Below are positions 1 to 8,427 of a stretch of 64,000 bases of DNA, one piece after another; position 1 is the stretch's first letter; the number at the start of each line of letters is the position of its first letter. The translations under genes were made by a program, and so were the position numbers. Source of the DNA: Methanolobus chelungpuianus (GTDB lineage Archaea; Halobacteriota; Methanosarcinia; Methanosarcinales; Methanosarcinaceae); contig NZ_JTEO01000011.1 of NCBI RefSeq assembly GCF_024500045.1, positions 32,218 through 96,217 on the forward strand, written 5' to 3'. The notes beneath the pieces are model-generated. The model worked only from the letters and a program-made list of their open reading frames with translations. It was not told the DNA's origin and searched no databases.

Positions 1-15
1 ATCACATTGATTTGG

Positions 16-44
16 GCGGGAGACTTTTTATGGTTAACTCCCGC
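16..44. terminator. Hairpin downstream of cysK
   Basis: A 7-bp perfect inverted repeat (GCGGGAG at 16-22, CTCCCGC at 38-44) encloses a 15-base loop that contains a run of five T. It lies about 40 bases past the cysK stop on the minus strand and could end that transcript. The loop is long and no T-run follows the second arm on the minus strand, so the assignment is weak. I see no gene in bases 1-82. Confidence 0.25.
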
Positions 45-82
45 TCACTTTCAGAACTGACCCCGAGGGAAATAGTCTCATC

Positions 83-1006
83 TCAGTCCGCAAGGGCCGT
101 GCTCAGGTACCTCTCTCCTGTATCAGGCAGCACCACCACTATGAGCTTGTTCTTGTTCTCCTCCCTCCTGGCCACTTCCAGGGCGGCGTAAAGGGCTGCA
201 CCACAGGATATCCCTCCGAATATCCCTTCCTTCTTTGCAAGCTGCCGGGCAGTCTCAAAGGCATCCTCGTTACTGACCTGGATCACTTCATCAACCACGT
301 CCATGTTCAGGACATCAGGTATGAAACCTGCACCAATGCCCTGTATCTTATGAGGCCCCGGCTTTCCCCCGGAAAGTACGGGTGAATCCTTTGGTTCTAC
401 TGCAACTGCCTTGAAGGCGGGCTTGCGGGACTTGATAACCTCCGATACACCTGTAATGGTCCCACCGGTACCTACGCCGGCCACCAGGATATCCACAGCC
501 CCGTCCGTATCGTTCCATATCTCCTCAGCGGTTGTACGGCGGTGTATATCGGGATTTGCAGGGTTCATGAACTGGTGAGGCAGGAAGGCCCCAGAAGTCT
601 GTGCAGCCAGTTCCTTGGATTTCTCAACAGCACCGGCCATTCCTCCGGGACCGGGGGTAAGCACTATTTCCGCTCCAAGGACCTTGAGGATCTTCCTCCT
701 CTCCATGCTCATGGTCTCGGGCATGGTGAGTATGAGCCGGTATCCTCTGGACGCGCAGACGAAAGCCAGTCCGATGCCGGTATTACCAGATGTGGGCTCA
801 ATGATGACCGTATCCTTGTTAATGAGGCCCTGTTTTTCAGCTTCTTCTATCATATTGAGGGCGATGCGGTCCTTGACAGAGCCAAGAGGATTGAAAGCCT
901 CCACTTTTCCCACGACTGTTGCATGGCATCCCTCGGTTATCCTGTTGAGCCGCACAAGTGGCGTGTGGCCGACGGTCTTTGTAATGTCACTATATATCTT
1001 CCCTAT
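83..1006 (-). CDS. cysK: Cysteine synthase (O-acetylserine sulfhydrylase), probable AUA start
   Basis: PLP enzyme that makes cysteine from O-acetylserine and sulfide in the cytosol. Family landmarks are clear: the PLP lysine in NPLGSVKDR, the substrate loop PTSGNTG and the phosphate loop GVGTGGT. The first canonical start (GTG, first base 955) would cut off the conserved N-terminus. The frame continues 17 codons upstream and reads [19 protein letters not shown], typical of CysK. It stays open to a TGA but offers no ATG, GTG or TTG. An ATA at 1006-1004 sits 8 bases after a good Shine-Dalgarno AGGGG (1019-1015), so I place the start there, giving 307 aa, the usual family length. A one-base error in the A-run before it is the alternative. 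It follows cysE by 63 bases on the same strand and is probably cotranscribed with it. Function is secure; the start is not. Confidence 0.92.
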   Translation of the reverse strand: MGKIYSDITKTVGHTPLVRLNRITEGCHATVVGKVEAFNPLGSVKDRIALNMIEEAEKQGLINKDTVIIEPTSGNTGIGLAFVCASRGYRLILTMPETMSMERRKILKVLGAEIVLTPGPGGMAGAVEKSKELAAQTSGAFLPHQFMNPANPDIHRRTTAEEIWNDTDGAVDILVAGVGTGGTITGVSEVIKSRKPAFKAVAVEPKDSPVLSGGKPGPHKIQGIGAGFIPDVLNMDVVDEVIQVSNEDAFETARQLAKKEGIFGGISCGAALYAALEVARREENKNKLIVVVLPDTGERYLSTALAD

Positions 1007-1069
1007 TTTAACAACCCCTGATATCGATCAAACTAATATTGGAATTAACTGTTTAAATGCTAAACGTTC

Positions 1070-2062
1070 TCATATTATGTAATCAGGAAAGAGATGCCCG
1101 TACTTACCTTTGAATACAAGACGCGGCTCCTCGATCAGGACCTTCGTGTCCTGAGGGACCGACCTGGTTATCCAGACGCTCCCGCCAATAACGGAGCGTT
1201 CTCCAATGACAGTATCCCCTCCCAGGATGGTGGCATTGGAGTAGATTATCACGTTATCCTCTATGGTTGGATGACGCTTCTTTCCCCGGATTATCTCCCC
1301 GCTCTCGTCCCTGGGGAAACTGAGAGATCCCAGGGTCACTCCCTGGTAGATGCGGACATTGTCGCCTATCTCGCAGGTCTCCCCGATGACAACACCGGTG
1401 CCATGGTCGATGAACAGGGCCTTGCCTATCTTTGCCCCCGGATGGATATCAATGCCAACGGCGCTATGGGCGTATTCTGTCATTATACGGGGCAGTATCG
1501 ATATTCCCTGCTGATGCAGTTCATGGGCGACCCTGTAGACAGTGAGTGCAAAGATACCGGGATAACTGAAGATAATCTCGTCAAAGCTTTTGGCTGCAGG
1601 GTCACCGTCGTAGGCAGCCCTGACATCCGATGCCAGCAGGGAGCGTATCATGGGTATCTTCTCCAGGAATGTAATGGTCTCCGCCTGCCCGCGGTCGATG
1701 CACTCAGAGCAGTTCTCCTCTAACCTGCTGCAGTCATGGATGATACTGTTGCTTATCTGCTCCGATAGCAGCTCAAAGAGCTTTGTCACCTCGCTTCCGA
1801 GATGATAGCGCAGGTTGTTCCTGTCAAGGGTCTGCTCCCCGAAGTAACCCGGGAAGAGAATATCCTTTACCAGGCCGATTATCTTTATCATGGACTCCCT
1901 TGAGGGTATCACTGCTGCATCAACATGGTCAAAGCAGTCCCTGTCGTAACAACTGCTGACAACAGAATCAACCACACGGGGTATCTGAGAACGGTACCTG
2001 TTGTCCACCAGCGATTTCAGGATGGCGCATCTTCTTTGTTCTGTTTCTGCTTCAATGACCAT
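1070..2062 (-). CDS. cysE: Serine O-acetyltransferase
   Basis: Transfers acetyl from acetyl-CoA to L-serine to give O-acetylserine, the substrate of the cysK product encoded just downstream. The 330-aa protein has an N-terminal helical region of about 190 residues. A left-handed beta-helix of hexapeptide repeats follows, with the active-site segments IDIHPGAKIG, DHGTGVVIGET and GVTLGS and the KKRHPTIEDN turn. It resembles the EpsC/CysE group with an extended helical N-terminus. The ATG at 2062 is preceded by an AAGGAAAG ribosome-binding site. The promoter upstream has a TATA element near 2112-2119 and symmetric repeats described separately. Confidence 0.92.
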   Translation of the reverse strand: MVIEAETEQRRCAILKSLVDNRYRSQIPRVVDSVVSSCYDRDCFDHVDAAVIPSRESMIKIIGLVKDILFPGYFGEQTLDRNNLRYHLGSEVTKLFELLSEQISNSIIHDCSRLEENCSECIDRGQAETITFLEKIPMIRSLLASDVRAAYDGDPAAKSFDEIIFSYPGIFALTVYRVAHELHQQGISILPRIMTEYAHSAVGIDIHPGAKIGKALFIDHGTGVVIGETCEIGDNVRIYQGVTLGSLSFPRDESGEIIRGKKRHPTIEDNVIIYSNATILGGDTVIGERSVIGGSVWITRSVPQDTKVLIEEPRLVFKGKYGHLFPDYII

Positions 2063-2082
2063 ATTCTTTCCTTCCGGATTAC

Positions 2083-2136
2083 TATTGCAATCAGTAATTT
2101 CATTGCAATACCTTATAATGTTAACGCTGTTAACAG
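2083..2136 (-). promoter_or_regulatory. cysE promoter with symmetric repeats
   Basis: On the minus strand a TATA-like element lies at about 2119-2112. Just upstream is the palindrome CTGTTAACAG (2127-2136), with a second GTTAAC at 2120-2125. Downstream of the TATA, around the expected transcription start, is a 9-bp inverted repeat TATTGCAAT (2083-2091) / ATTGCAATA (2102-2110). A repressor bound there would block initiation, so this is a candidate operator for the cysE-cysK operon. The repeats are directly visible; the regulatory role is inferred. Confidence 0.4.
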
Positions 2137-2243
2137 TGTTTAGACATCAAGTATGCTTTTTCCTGCAACTTCAGGCATTATTCCGGCTATGCCCGTATAT
2201 CCCCATGTACCCATTATCGGTTATTGCATTTAAGAACTTTGAA

Positions 2244-2582
2244 CTATTTCTGTATATAACCAAACCCTGCTTTCATCGCTATCTCCGCCCTTGTCAGTTC
2301 CTGGCCCAGGTAGGCGGCGTGGTTCAGCGTGCTAACCCATCCGTGCCTGACAAGCATCCGGTAGATGGACTGCGCATCCCTTCCTTCGATGACCCTGAGC
2401 AGTTCCTTGTCATAGGAATAGTGCCTGGCCAGAATGACCATTCTTTCATGAAGGGGCACGATAACAAAGTATCCTGCTCTGTCCAGTTCAAGCTTTCCGG
2501 GCTCCTCAGCCTGAATGACAGGAGCATTAGTAGTGTCCGGATGCTCCCCGTTACTGTGAGGTTCTTCTGTCCCATTTTCCAT
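2244..2582 (-). CDS. Small DUF4346-like protein
   Basis: A 112-aa protein with an acidic, poorly conserved N-terminus (about 30 residues) and a compact C-terminal domain. That domain carries the patterns GYFVI, ARHYSYD, LLRVIEG and the near-terminal HAAYLGQELTRAEIA. This pattern resembles DUF4346, a domain also found at the C-terminus of archaeal dihydropteroate-synthase-like proteins. That recognition is by eye and only moderately certain. It lies 55 bases downstream of the nitroreductase-like gene on the same strand, so the two are likely one transcript. No catalytic residues are evident and no function is assigned. Confidence 0.7.
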   Translation of the reverse strand: MENGTEEPHSNGEHPDTTNAPVIQAEEPGKLELDRAGYFVIVPLHERMVILARHYSYDKELLRVIEGRDAQSIYRMLVRHGWVSTLNHAAYLGQELTRAEIAMKAGFGYIQK

Positions 2583-2637
2583 ATTGCCACCAGCTTTAAG
2601 ATATTATTCAAGCCCTGCATACAGCTACTCATATAGT

Positions 2638-3930
2638 TCATCTGTCAGGATGCCAGCGCTGCATGTGCTCTGCATGTGTTCTCAGGTATGCTCCTTTTTC
2701 ATAGAACCTGTCATAGAAATCCAGGTCCAGGTGGTGGGCCTGCAGGTAGGGCAGCACGAAAATGCTGGGCACTGTGCCGGGGAATTTGCCGAAGGTATCG
2801 TATATGTACTGAGCCTGAAGGGCTGCACATTCCCTGAAATGCTCATCCGGGACCTGCGCGCTGCTGCGGACCTTTGGCGTGTCCCTGTAGTATCCTGGTG
2901 TTCCGGTATTGAAGGGACCTCCGGGACCGAACTTCCTTTCCATCAGGGCATTCACGGCCCGACGCATATCCGGATAATGAGGCGGGGTAAAACCTTCAAA
3001 AATGCCTTCCAGGCCGGTAGGATTCGGGAAATGCCAGCGCTCGTCGGTATCGTACCTGAAGCCCAGTCCCTTTACCTTTGGGTTCCCGCTTGCCCCGAGC
3101 ATGGAATAGGGGTCTATACCATCGAACATCCATCCTCCAAGACCCATGGCCTGCAGCATCAGCATACCGGCATAACACGACGTGCTGAGCTCGGCTGTCA
3201 GCTCGCCAAGGGACCATGTCTCAAGGAAGGTCAGCGGGTATGGCGCCTCCACGTTCACTATATCGGAGAACTGCTCGATTCCCTCTATCTGCCTCCCGTT
3301 CACGTCGTCAAAGAAACAAATACCGTTCTGCACGTAATAGCAGATCCCTGCAAGTACATGCTGGGCAAGGTCACCCACAGGAATGAACAATGTAGTGCCC
3401 GGCTTGTTGACAACCCAGCTATTGTGAGCTTCCACATGCGGTGTCTCGGGAGGCAGTTGCAGGCGGCTGTCGTAGACCTTTCGCACACGGCTCCTGTGCA
3501 CCTCCATGAGCTTATCAGGGTCAAATGTGCCATCCTCATTCCTTTCAGCCATGGCGGGCGCGTCCCTTGTCCTGAACAAGTACACGCCCTCATCGTCGGT
3601 AAAGAACAGCTCGCTGGTATGGAAACCTGCTGCCGAGGGATATGTTCTCCCTCCGGCAGTGCAGGCGTAGTTTGAAAGATATGGAGCGTAGCGCCGTGCC
3701 CTCATTATGAGATTGTGCCAGCCTGTATTCCCTGCCATTGCCGTGAGCAGTACCATCTGCTCGATCTCAGATAGCGGCACTGGTTTGTGTTTTGACGTAT
3801 ACCTGAAGTAACCGTCAGGTATCGATGCCCCCATGAAGAAGCGGCGCGCCCTTCTCCCGAAAAGCGCATCAGAAAGTCTGAAGTTCATTATATCTTCAAA
3901 GCCGGGTGGAAACCTAGTTGTCTCTCCCAA
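2638..3930 (-). CDS. Nitroreductase-like (FMN-type) protein
   Basis: A 430-aa protein with traits of the nitroreductase fold. An N-terminal GRRARRFFMGASIP segment resembles the RRS-R-F flavin-binding arm, a helix PLSEIEQMVLLTAMAGNTGW follows, and a late AMGLGGWMFDG matches the LGLGS-type motif. It is longer than classical nitroreductases (about 200 aa), so substrate and cofactor are not predicted beyond probable FMN. The start is TTG (3930), backed by GGAGG seven bases upstream; the first ATG (residue 15) has no such site. It is probably cotranscribed with the DUF4346-like gene downstream. Confidence 0.6.
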   Translation of the reverse strand: MGETTRFPPGFEDIMNFRLSDALFGRRARRFFMGASIPDGYFRYTSKHKPVPLSEIEQMVLLTAMAGNTGWHNLIMRARRYAPYLSNYACTAGGRTYPSAAGFHTSELFFTDDEGVYLFRTRDAPAMAERNEDGTFDPDKLMEVHRSRVRKVYDSRLQLPPETPHVEAHNSWVVNKPGTTLFIPVGDLAQHVLAGICYYVQNGICFFDDVNGRQIEGIEQFSDIVNVEAPYPLTFLETWSLGELTAELSTSCYAGMLMLQAMGLGGWMFDGIDPYSMLGASGNPKVKGLGFRYDTDERWHFPNPTGLEGIFEGFTPPHYPDMRRAVNALMERKFGPGGPFNTGTPGYYRDTPKVRSSAQVPDEHFRECAALQAQYIYDTFGKFPGTVPSIFVLPYLQAHHLDLDFYDRFYEKGAYLRTHAEHMQRWHPDR

Positions 3931-4107
3931 GATTGTTCCTCCCCTAGTTTGTCAGGAATGGGGACCAGCGCCATAAAGCACGCTCAGAGAAAATCCTGAA
4001 CGGTGGTCCCATATGATTGGGATCCTGATCCTTACTCCCATTAAATCTTGTCGTGCATGGAATTTAAGACTGCTGGGAAGTGCCCTGCAAAACTCACGCC
4101 GGAAGCG

Positions 4108-4866
4108 TCACTTGATGCAGTAGAAACCCGCCTGCATGTATGAGTACCAGAATAGTTCCACAGACCTGAACCCTGTTTCCCTCAGGAGTTCCAGATGTTC
4201 CTCGACTGTTATGGGGAAGTACTCGGTGCCAAAGCGCTCAAGATGCTGTTCTGTCTCCTCCTCACTTCTGCCCTGTGCCAACTGGAAACTGCCCCAGTAT
4301 CGCTTTCCTACGGCGACCCCTTCTTCTGTCAGTGGCCTGATGTTCTCGAAGGTGATGAAGATCCCGCCATCCCTGAGCAGTTCGTGGCACACCCTGACAG
4401 CCCTGGCCCGCTCCCTGCGGCTGAGATAGTGGTGGCACTGAATGGCTGTGATTATGTCAGGCTTTTCGTCAAGTTTCCCGGAGAACTCCTGGGTTGGTGA
4501 AGCCTTCAGGAATTCCAGTCTCCCGGAAGTGCAGGATGAGAGCTTTTCCCGGGCCTGCTGCAGCATGCCTTCCGAAGGGTCCAGCAAAAGGAACTTCGTA
4601 TCAGGGAACTGTCCGATCGCCCTGGAGACCAGCGAGCCGGTGCCGCATCCGGTATCCAGCCAGACCTTCGGCGCAGAGGGCAATGATCTGACAAGGTTGA
4701 TGGTTTCCTGATGGAAGCATGAATAATAGGGGAGCATCGTGGATATCTTGGTATCGTAGTCCTCAGGCATGTGAGGGGTTTTGTTTTCTGATGATCCTGC
4801 GAAAGACATGTATGAATTTGGACTATTTGCTGCCTTATATTTCCTTTGCAGAGGGTCTGTTGTCAA
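4108..4866 (-). CDS. SAM-dependent class I methyltransferase
   Basis: A 252-aa cytosolic methyltransferase. Motif I VWLDTGCGTGSLV (about residues 70-82) binds S-adenosylmethionine, the acidic end of strand 2 is LLLDPSEGML, and ITAIQCHHYLS is a motif-IV-like segment. The substrate is unknown. The N-terminal 30 residues look non-conserved, and translation may begin at the internal Met of MPEDYDTKI (residue 33). It lies 35 bases downstream of the aldo/keto reductase gene on the same strand, so it probably belongs to the operon controlled by the TetR-type operators near 6.15-6.2 kb. Confidence 0.85.
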   Translation of the reverse strand: MTTDPLQRKYKAANSPNSYMSFAGSSENKTPHMPEDYDTKISTMLPYYSCFHQETINLVRSLPSAPKVWLDTGCGTGSLVSRAIGQFPDTKFLLLDPSEGMLQQAREKLSSCTSGRLEFLKASPTQEFSGKLDEKPDIITAIQCHHYLSRRERARAVRVCHELLRDGGIFITFENIRPLTEEGVAVGKRYWGSFQLAQGRSEEETEQHLERFGTEYFPITVEEHLELLRETGFRSVELFWYSYMQAGFYCIK

Positions 4867-4901
4867 TCTTTATATTCCTCACTACGGATTGTCTCTGCTC
4901 T

Positions 4902-6101
4902 TTATATCTGTTTGAACATCTCTCTCGCCATGGCAGCTCTCTGCTCCAGATCAGGCCCTTCAAGTTCTTCCACAACTGATCCGAGAACTGTTGGTATATC
5001 AATGTGCTGCGGGCAGTTCTCAGCGCATTGCCCGCACTGAACACACAGGGACGCAAACTCCGGTTCGCCGAGAGCGACAGCGCCGCCTAGCCTTGCAGCA
5101 TACATGAACCTTTCTCCTTCGGGATTATTTACCAGGTACAAATTGTTGTAATGCTCGAAACATAGGGGAATATTCACACCTGCCGGGCAGGGCATGCAAT
5201 ACTGGCAGCCGGTACATCCTACTTTCATCAGCTCACGATACTTGATCTCCACTCTTTTTACCAGCTGCAGTTCCGCTCCTGTCAGGGAATCCGGATATGC
5301 CTGTTCTGCGATCCTTAAGTTCTCTTGAACGTGGACCTCCTCGTTCATACCTGAAAGAACCACTGTGACTTCCGGATGATCCCACACCCAACGGAGTGCC
5401 CATTCTGCGGGGGACCTCTTTACCGGGGCTTCGTCCCAGATCTCTTTCACGGCTTGCGGCAGGTTCTTTGTAAGGTTTCCTCCGCGAAGAGGTTCCATGA
5501 CAATGACCCCTAAGTTCTTTGAGGCTGCGTATTCCAGACCGTCTTTGCCTGCCTGGTTCTTCTCATCCAGGAAGTTGTACTGGATCTGGCAGAAGTCCCA
5601 GTCATAAGCCTCCACTATGCGGTTGAAATCCTCCCCTGCACCATGGAAAGAGAAACCAGCGTTTATTATGCGCCCATCCGCCTTTGCGCTGTCAAGGAAA
5701 TCGGTCACACCCAGTTTTTTGACATTATCCCACAGGTCACCAACGAGAGCGTGTACGAGATAATAGTCAATATGGCCGGTGTTCAGTTTCTCAAGCTGGG
5801 CATTCAGGAACCTATCCATGTCTTCCCTGCTCTCAATGAGCCATGAAGGAAGTTTTGTTGCAACTTTTACCTTTTCGCGGTATCCGTCAGCAAGTGCACG
5901 GCCCAGAAATGGCTCACTTGCTCCCGTGTGATATGGCCAGGCAGTATCGACATAGTTCACTCCCCGATCGATCGCGTGGCGTAACTGCCTGGCGGCTCTT
6001 TCTTCATCTATGCTACCGTCTTCTTTTACAGGGAGACGCATGGCACCAAAGCCAAGTATCGAGAGTTTGTCTCCGCTTTTTGGCATTTGTCTGTATAACA
6101 T
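4902..6101 (-). CDS. Aldo/keto reductase with C-terminal 4Fe-4S domain (copy 1)
   Basis: A 399-aa oxidoreductase. The N-terminal TIM barrel has the AKR tetrad Asp52, Tyr57, Lys83 and His117. The C-terminal 100 residues add ferredoxin-like cysteines, CTGCQYCMPCP and CVQCGQCAENCP, a layout seen in archaeal and anaerobe AKR-ferredoxin fusions. It probably uses a nicotinamide cofactor with electron exchange through the Fe-S cluster; the substrate is unknown. Start ATG 6101 has AGGAG seven bases upstream. Two TetR-type operator sites lie in the 177-bp intergenic region before it. A close paralogue is at 8428-9630, reading the other way, and the two share long identical stretches. Confidence 0.9.
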   Translation of the reverse strand: MLYRQMPKSGDKLSILGFGAMRLPVKEDGSIDEERAARQLRHAIDRGVNYVDTAWPYHTGASEPFLGRALADGYREKVKVATKLPSWLIESREDMDRFLNAQLEKLNTGHIDYYLVHALVGDLWDNVKKLGVTDFLDSAKADGRIINAGFSFHGAGEDFNRIVEAYDWDFCQIQYNFLDEKNQAGKDGLEYAASKNLGVIVMEPLRGGNLTKNLPQAVKEIWDEAPVKRSPAEWALRWVWDHPEVTVVLSGMNEEVHVQENLRIAEQAYPDSLTGAELQLVKRVEIKYRELMKVGCTGCQYCMPCPAGVNIPLCFEHYNNLYLVNNPEGERFMYAARLGGAVALGEPEFASLCVQCGQCAENCPQHIDIPTVLGSVVEELEGPDLEQRAAMAREMFKQI

Positions 6102-6150
6102 CTTAGTTCTCCTGAATATTAGAATTGTATCAAATAGTGTGATTCGTGAC

Positions 6151-6164
6151 TGACTGAACAGTCA
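6151..6164. promoter_or_regulatory. TetR-type operator, site 1
   Basis: The perfect inverted repeat TGACTGAACAGTCA lies 50 bases upstream of the first aldo/keto reductase start. It matches the site in front of the TetR gene (8146-8159) at 12 of 14 positions. Dyads of this size and form are typical TetR-family targets. Binding is inferred. Confidence 0.6.
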
Positions 6165-6201
6165 TTTATAGATATGGTCTGTGGTATATATTTGCTTTGA
6201 T

Positions 6202-6215
6202 TGACTAATCACTCA
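6202..6215. promoter_or_regulatory. TetR-type operator, site 2 (degenerate)
   Basis: TGACTAATCACTCA is an imperfect version of the same dyad, about five helical turns (51 bp) upstream of site 1 and on the same face if B-DNA spacing holds. It may be a second, weaker operator of the reductase promoter. Confidence 0.45.
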
Positions 6216-6277
6216 TCGAGTTGCTATAAATTAATTTCTTACTGAGACTATTGATAATTGTGAGCAGAATCTCCAGG

Positions 6278-7405
6278 TCAGAGGTCCCACCATTCAGTTA
6301 GAGGCAGTTGCAGATCTGAATCCAGCATGATCGTTTCACCGATCATTGGGGCTATTATGTTCACTTCCCTTTCATCTGCTTCCTCCAGTACTCTTTCTAT
6401 CGGCTCGTTCCAGGCATGGCTGGCCAGTGTGAACGCTCCCCAGTGCATAAGCATCATTGTCCTGCCATCTAGGTCCAGATGGGCCTGGACAGCCTGCTCC
6501 GGCACCATATGTATGTCCGGCCAGTTGCGGTCATACTGGGCGCCTTCGATCAGGGTTATATTGAAAGGTCCGTACCTGTCCCCGATCTCCCTGAAATGTG
6601 GACCGTATCCGCCGTCCCCGCTTGTGTATATCCGGGTCCTGTTTCCCAGAATGGCCCATCCTCCCCATAGTGTGGTGTCGATATTGAACGGATCTCTTCC
6701 CGAGCCGTGTCTGGACGGTATCAAAGCAACAGTGAGGCCCTGATACTCCGCTTCTTCCCACCAGTTGAGTTCCGTGACCTTCTCTTCCGGAATACCCCAC
6801 CGGACCAGATGAGCACCACATCCGAGAGGGACAAAGAAATGCGATACTTTGCTGTTGAACTTTACGAGGGACTGGTAATCTAGGTGGTCGTAATGGTCAT
6901 GCGTAATAAGAACTGCATCGATCGGGGGCATATCATCAATCAGGTGCAGCATGATATCTTCGCTGTATTCGTACCTGTTTATTCCCACAAGTGAGACCGG
7001 TGAGGCAACAGGACTCAGCATGGGGTCTACCAGTAACTTTTTATTGTCCACGCTAAGCAGAAAAGCAGAGTGTCCGAGCCATGTCAGACTATCGTTCTCA
7101 CTTTCGATCCGCTCCCAGTCGATGGGAGAAACAGGGATCGGGCCGGCAGGGTTGCGGTCTTTGTCCCCGGAAGCAGAATTCCCGTTGATTGATGAGTTAC
7201 TTGAGCGATTTGCCAAATCCCTTGCTGGCACATCGTTGATGAACTTCCCGTCGATATAATTGTCCGACTCCCGATAAGTTTCTTTCTGTTCCGAGGTTGG
7301 AGTTCCGCCGAAAGCCGGGTGTATGCTTATGAACAATACTGTGGCAAAACCCAAGAGAAGTAAAACACAGAATAAATATAGAATAACTTTTCTAAGTTTA
7401 TTCAT
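6278..7405 (-). CDS. Membrane-anchored metallo-beta-lactamase-fold hydrolase
   Basis: A 375-aa protein. An N-terminal hydrophobic segment (about residues 7-27) after a basic MNKLRK start implies a signal anchor with the catalytic domain outside the cell or facing the membrane surface. A linker rich in Ser, Asn and Gly follows. The MBL domain has the metal motif THDHYDH and the strand LTWLGHSAFLL, as in the UlaG/NAPE-PLD-like subgroup. Later HGSGRDPF and LMHWGAF supply further histidines. The substrate is not predictable, though lipids or lactones are handled by relatives. GGAG lies five bases before the ATG. It sits between the TetR regulator and the reductase on the same strand. Confidence 0.85.
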   Translation of the reverse strand: MNKLRKVILYLFCVLLLLGFATVLFISIHPAFGGTPTSEQKETYRESDNYIDGKFINDVPARDLANRSSNSSINGNSASGDKDRNPAGPIPVSPIDWERIESENDSLTWLGHSAFLLSVDNKKLLVDPMLSPVASPVSLVGINRYEYSEDIMLHLIDDMPPIDAVLITHDHYDHLDYQSLVKFNSKVSHFFVPLGCGAHLVRWGIPEEKVTELNWWEEAEYQGLTVALIPSRHGSGRDPFNIDTTLWGGWAILGNRTRIYTSGDGGYGPHFREIGDRYGPFNITLIEGAQYDRNWPDIHMVPEQAVQAHLDLDGRTMMLMHWGAFTLASHAWNEPIERVLEEADEREVNIIAPMIGETIMLDSDLQLPLTEWWDL

Positions 7406-7553
7406 ATTCTCTCCTTTCTATGATGCTTTATAAATTGTCATCGGGCAAAGTTATCAAATAATGATTCACTCTTGCTTTTCCCTTTATCCTGAAGACGTCA
7501 TAACTATCAAAACGCTGAGAGACAGCTAATGACTTGCACATGTGCTAAAGATA

Positions 7554-8129
7554 TTATTCGCTAGCCAGACCATCCCAAATGATCCGGAATCCATCCTCTA
7601 TGACCTTGATCCTGTCCTCTGGCTCTGAATCGAGGATAAAGTTCACTACAGTCCTGCTGGACTGGTAGAACATTGCAATGACCAGCTCTCCTGAATAATT
7701 CCTTATTTCGCCACCTGCTATTCCTTCTTTTACAAGCTCATGAAGAAAGACATACTCCTTCATTACTATTTCACGCGTATAGTTCGTTATATAGGGTGAA
7801 GAACAGAACTGGCCGACAAAAAGAAACTCATCCCGGTTATCCAATCCCCATTCTATGAGGTTGTACCACATTTTCCTTAATTTATCCTGAAAGCTACTCT
7901 GCACCTGGATTTCTTTTCCTATACTGCGGCTCAATTGCCCTTTAATCTCAAAATACAGGCCATTGATAAGATCCTCTTTGGTGGGGAAGTAATTGAACAG
8001 AGTGCCTGTGGCTACGCCTGCTTCTTTTGATATCTGGGCTGTGGATGTGCCGTGGAAGCCTCTTTCAGTAAAGAGCTTCAGGGCCGCTTCCATAAGGGCT
8101 TTTCTTTTATCTTCGACCTGTTCCTTCAT
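7554..8129 (-). CDS. TetR/AcrR family transcriptional regulator
   Basis: A 191-aa one-component repressor. The N-terminal TetR helix-turn-helix spans roughly residues 10-55, with the family signature ISKEAGVATGTLFNYFPTK. The C-terminal helical domain (about 60-190) would bind an unknown ligand. A 14-bp dyad starts 17 bases upstream of its own start codon, implying autoregulation, and copies of that dyad lie upstream of the first aldo/keto reductase. It is divergent from the second aldo/keto reductase gene at 8428, so the same site could control both directions. Length and domain order are standard. Confidence 0.93.
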   Translation of the reverse strand: MKEQVEDKRKALMEAALKLFTERGFHGTSTAQISKEAGVATGTLFNYFPTKEDLINGLYFEIKGQLSRSIGKEIQVQSSFQDKLRKMWYNLIEWGLDNRDEFLFVGQFCSSPYITNYTREIVMKEYVFLHELVKEGIAGGEIRNYSGELVIAMFYQSSRTVVNFILDSEPEDRIKVIEDGFRIIWDGLASE

Positions 8130-8145
8130 GTATTATCTCTGATAT

Positions 8146-8159
8146 TGACTGATTAGTCA
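8146..8159. promoter_or_regulatory. TetR-type operator, site 3
   Basis: TGACTGATTAGTCA is an inverted repeat (TGACT/AGTCA arms) 17 bases from the tetR start and in the intergenic region shared with the divergent reductase at 8428. It matches sites 1 and 2 near 6.15-6.2 kb. It is the likely autoregulatory operator. Confidence 0.6.
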
Positions 8160-8427
8160 TTTATGTACTAAAAAATGAGTTTTAGATAAATACTTTATGG
8201 TGCTCTTATAAGGAATTATACAAAAATGCAGATGTAAAGCTATATAACAGAGTCTGTTTAATCCTGATTAAATATAGTTCAAGCAATCATCCACTTTCGG
8301 AGATATGATACAGGATCCACCAGAAATGCCGATGGGATCAGTTAACGGAAGATTCTTTCCAGTTAAAGTTGAGAGAACTAGCCAAAAACAGTTTCATAGT
8401 GATTCCGTTGGAAGAGGAGCATAAGGG

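Noticed and set aside
2584..3675. 363-codon plus-strand frame
   Set aside because: Antisense of the nitroreductase-like gene; Cys/His-rich composition typical of shadow frames.
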